NCBI GenBank assembly: GCA_946402475.1
Contig: CAMIWP010000057.1
Span: 1-6,918, forward strand
Reading direction: 5' to 3'
From: an uncultured Selenomonadaceae bacterium
GTDB lineage: Bacteria; Bacillota_C; Negativicutes; Selenomonadales; Selenomonadaceae
Length of the DNA stretch: 6,918 nt
The notes under the pieces are model-generated. The model saw nothing but the letters and a program-made list of their open reading frames with translations. It was not told the origin of the DNA and did not search any database. A program made the position numbers and the translations under genes. Below are positions 5,259 through 6,918 of the stretch, piece after piece (positions within the stretch are counted from its first letter, which is position 1; the number at the start of each line of letters is the position of its first letter).

Positions 5259-6890
5259 TCAGCCGATCATGGTGCGGATGTCATCGGCGACCGTCGTGAT
5301 GCTGCCGATGCCGAAATTCTTCACAAGCACCTGGGCAACATTCGGCGAAAGGAAGGCCGGAAGGGTCGGCCCCAGATGGATGTTTTTTACCCCCAGATGC
5401 AGGAGCGCCAAGAGGACGATGACGGCTTTCTGCTCATACCAGGAGATGTTGTAGACAATGGGAAGCTCGTTGATGTCCGAGAGGCCGAAGGCCTCCTTGA
5501 GCTTCAGCGCGATGAGCGCCAGGGAATAGGAATCGTTGCACTGCCCTGCATCCAGTACCCGGGGGATGCCGTCGATGGTTCCGAGATCCAACTTGATGTA
5601 CTTGTATTTCGCGCAGCCTGCTGTCAGGATGATGGTGTCCCTTGGCAGAGCCTTGGCAAATTCCTCATAGTAGCTCCGGGACTTCATGCGGCCGTCGCAG
5701 CCTGCCATGACGACGAATTTTCGGATGGCGCCGGACTTCACGGCCGCAACCACCTTGTCCGCCAATGCCAGAACCTGGGAGTGGGCGAAACCTCCCACGA
5801 TCTCACCCTGCTCCAGTTCTTCCGGCGGCAGGCAGTTCCTAGCCATGGCAATGAGAGGAGAAAAGTCCTTCCTTCCATTCTCTTCCTCGATATGCGGGCA
5901 ACCGGGAAAAGCCGTCACGCCGGTGGTGAAGAGCCTGTCCTGATAGGATGCCATGGGGGGCACGATGCAGTTCGTGGTCATGAGGATCGGCCCATGGAAC
6001 GCCTCGAATTCTTCCTTTTGACGCCACCAGGCGTTGCCATAGTTGCCGGCAAAATGGCTGTACTTCTTGAATTTCGGATAGTAATGAGCGGCCAACATCT
6101 CCCCATGGGTGTAGATGTCAACCCCGGCTCCCTCGCTTTGCTCCAGAAGCATTTCAAGGTCGTGGAGATCGTGTCCGGAGATGAGGATGCCGGGGGGGTT
6201 CCGGACGCCCAAATCCACTTTCGTGATCTCCGGGTTGCCGTAGGCTTCGGTATTGGCCGCATCTAGGAGCGCCATGGTTTCCACGCCCCATTTGCCGACT
6301 TCCAGGACAAGGGCTGTCAAGCTCTCGGCATCCGCTGCGGGATCCAGAAGTTTTGCAAGGGCGGCCTGCTGGAATGCGTCAATCTCGTCTTTCTCCTTGC
6401 GCAAAACATTGGCATGGTAGAGGTAGGCGCTGAGTCCCTTCAGTCCGTAGGTGATGAGCTCCTTCAGACTGCGAATGTCCTCGTTCTTCTCAGCGAGAAC
6501 GCCAACCTTACGCGCCTTTCCTTCGAAATCCTCCCGTGCCCCTGTCCAGATAGAGGCATCGGAAAGCCCCTCCTTGTCCTTCAGCATCGTCAGAAGATCG
6601 TCCTTCGTCTTCAAAGACGATTCGATGCGCGCCGCAATCGAAGCAGAGTCAAAGTTTGCATTCGTGATGGTGGCAAAAAGATTTTGCGTCACCATGTGGT
6701 TCACTTCGCGGGAGACAGCACCTCCCTCTTCCCGCAGGCGATGAGCGACCTCCGCCAGTCCCTTGGTCACATAGATGAGAAGATCCTGCAAACCGGCGGT
6801 TTCCGCGGTCTTCCCGCAGACGCCGACCCGTGTGCACCCCTTGCATCCCGCCGTCTCTTGGCACTGGTAACAGAACATCCCGTTTTCCAT
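5259..6890 (-). CDS. hcp: Hybrid cluster protein / hydroxylamine reductase
   Basis: The protein has 543 residues, close to the Desulfovibrio Hcp (about 553). The N-terminal cubane motif C7-x2-C10-x8-C19-x5-C25 is the [4Fe-4S] type of strict anaerobes, not the longer-spaced enterobacterial form. All ligands of the hybrid 4Fe-2O-2S cluster can be found: H240 (SGHDLHD), E264 (THGEML), C308 (TTNCIVPP), C398 (AGCDGR), C426 (TAGCAKYKY), C451 ([10 protein letters not shown]), E486 and K488 (WYEQK). Hcp is cytosolic; it reduces hydroxylamine to ammonia in vitro and NO to N2O in E. coli, protecting against nitrosative stress. Electrons normally come from a dedicated partner, and the ferredoxin-type gene downstream here is broken. 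The start at 6890 has AAGGGGA about 8 nt upstream. The promoter lies outside the window; only 28 nt of leader are visible. The Crp/Fnr gene follows after 17 nt and is probably co-transcribed. Confidence 0.97.
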   Translation of the reverse strand: MENGMFCYQCQETAGCKGCTRVGVCGKTAETAGLQDLLIYVTKGLAEVAHRLREEGGAVSREVNHMVTQNLFATITNANFDSASIAARIESSLKTKDDLLTMLKDKEGLSDASIWTGAREDFEGKARKVGVLAEKNEDIRSLKELITYGLKGLSAYLYHANVLRKEKDEIDAFQQAALAKLLDPAADAESLTALVLEVGKWGVETMALLDAANTEAYGNPEITKVDLGVRNPPGILISGHDLHDLEMLLEQSEGAGVDIYTHGEMLAAHYYPKFKKYSHFAGNYGNAWWRQKEEFEAFHGPILMTTNCIVPPMASYQDRLFTTGVTAFPGCPHIEEENGRKDFSPLIAMARNCLPPEELEQGEIVGGFAHSQVLALADKVVAAVKSGAIRKFVVMAGCDGRMKSRSYYEEFAKALPRDTIILTAGCAKYKYIKLDLGTIDGIPRVLDAGQCNDSYSLALIALKLKEAFGLSDINELPIVYNISWYEQKAVIVLLALLHLGVKNIHLGPTLPAFLSPNVAQVLVKNFGIGSITTVADDIRTMIG

Positions 6891-6918
6891 GAAAAAGTCC
6901 CCTTTCCGATTTCAAACG

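Noticed and set aside
5214..6266. Plus-strand open frame of 350 codons
   Set aside because: It is a shadow of hcp, whose frame carries every cluster ligand; the antisense product shows no recognisable domain.

Overview
The window looks like a chromosomal segment of a motile anaerobic bacterium. A GC-rich Bacillota of the Negativicutes type (Selenomonas-like) is my best guess, but this is inference and there is no rRNA to settle it. The evidence is an anaerobe-type hybrid cluster protein (Hcp) with a Crp/Fnr regulator behind it, a flagellar cap-like (FliD C-terminal) protein, strong AAGGAGG-type ribosome sites, and a YdjG/YdjH/YdjI-like envelope cluster known from Bacillus. Every supported gene lies on the minus strand, so the biological order runs from high to low coordinates.

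Region 1 (about 6918-4112) is a nitrosative-stress/redox operon. It holds hcp, then 17 nt later a Crp/Fnr-family regulator, then 26 nt later a broken 4Fe-4S ferredoxin-type gene. The ferredoxin remnant keeps a perfect CxxCxxCxxxC motif and a DGYCDGLGDCLPA motif, but these lie in different frames. It also has further frameshifts, an in-frame TAG, an ATA where the start codon is expected, and no 3' part. A perfect 14-bp hairpin followed by a T-tract sits inside the remnant, facing the plus strand although no plus-strand gene is visible.

Region 2 (about 4115-3094) is a single-gene unit with its own promoter (TTGACA / TGATAGAAT) and a strong intrinsic terminator (11-bp perfect stem plus T5). It encodes a 283-residue protein whose second half resembles the C-terminal domain of the flagellar cap protein FliD. 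It has no FliD N-terminal domain.

Region 3 (about 3020-1) is a tight three-gene operon: an SPFH/band-7 protein with three tandem C-terminal zinc ribbons, a two-zinc-ribbon protein with a C-terminal hydrophobic segment, and a secreted TPM-domain protein cut by the left edge of the window. These families correspond to YdjI, YdjG and YdjH of B. subtilis, which sit with PspA in a membrane-stress operon. Here the order differs and no PspA is visible.

Regions 1 and 3 can both be read as stress responses (NO/hydroxylamine detoxification and membrane stress), with a flagellar-type secreted protein between them. No mobile element, CRISPR array, tRNA or rRNA was seen.
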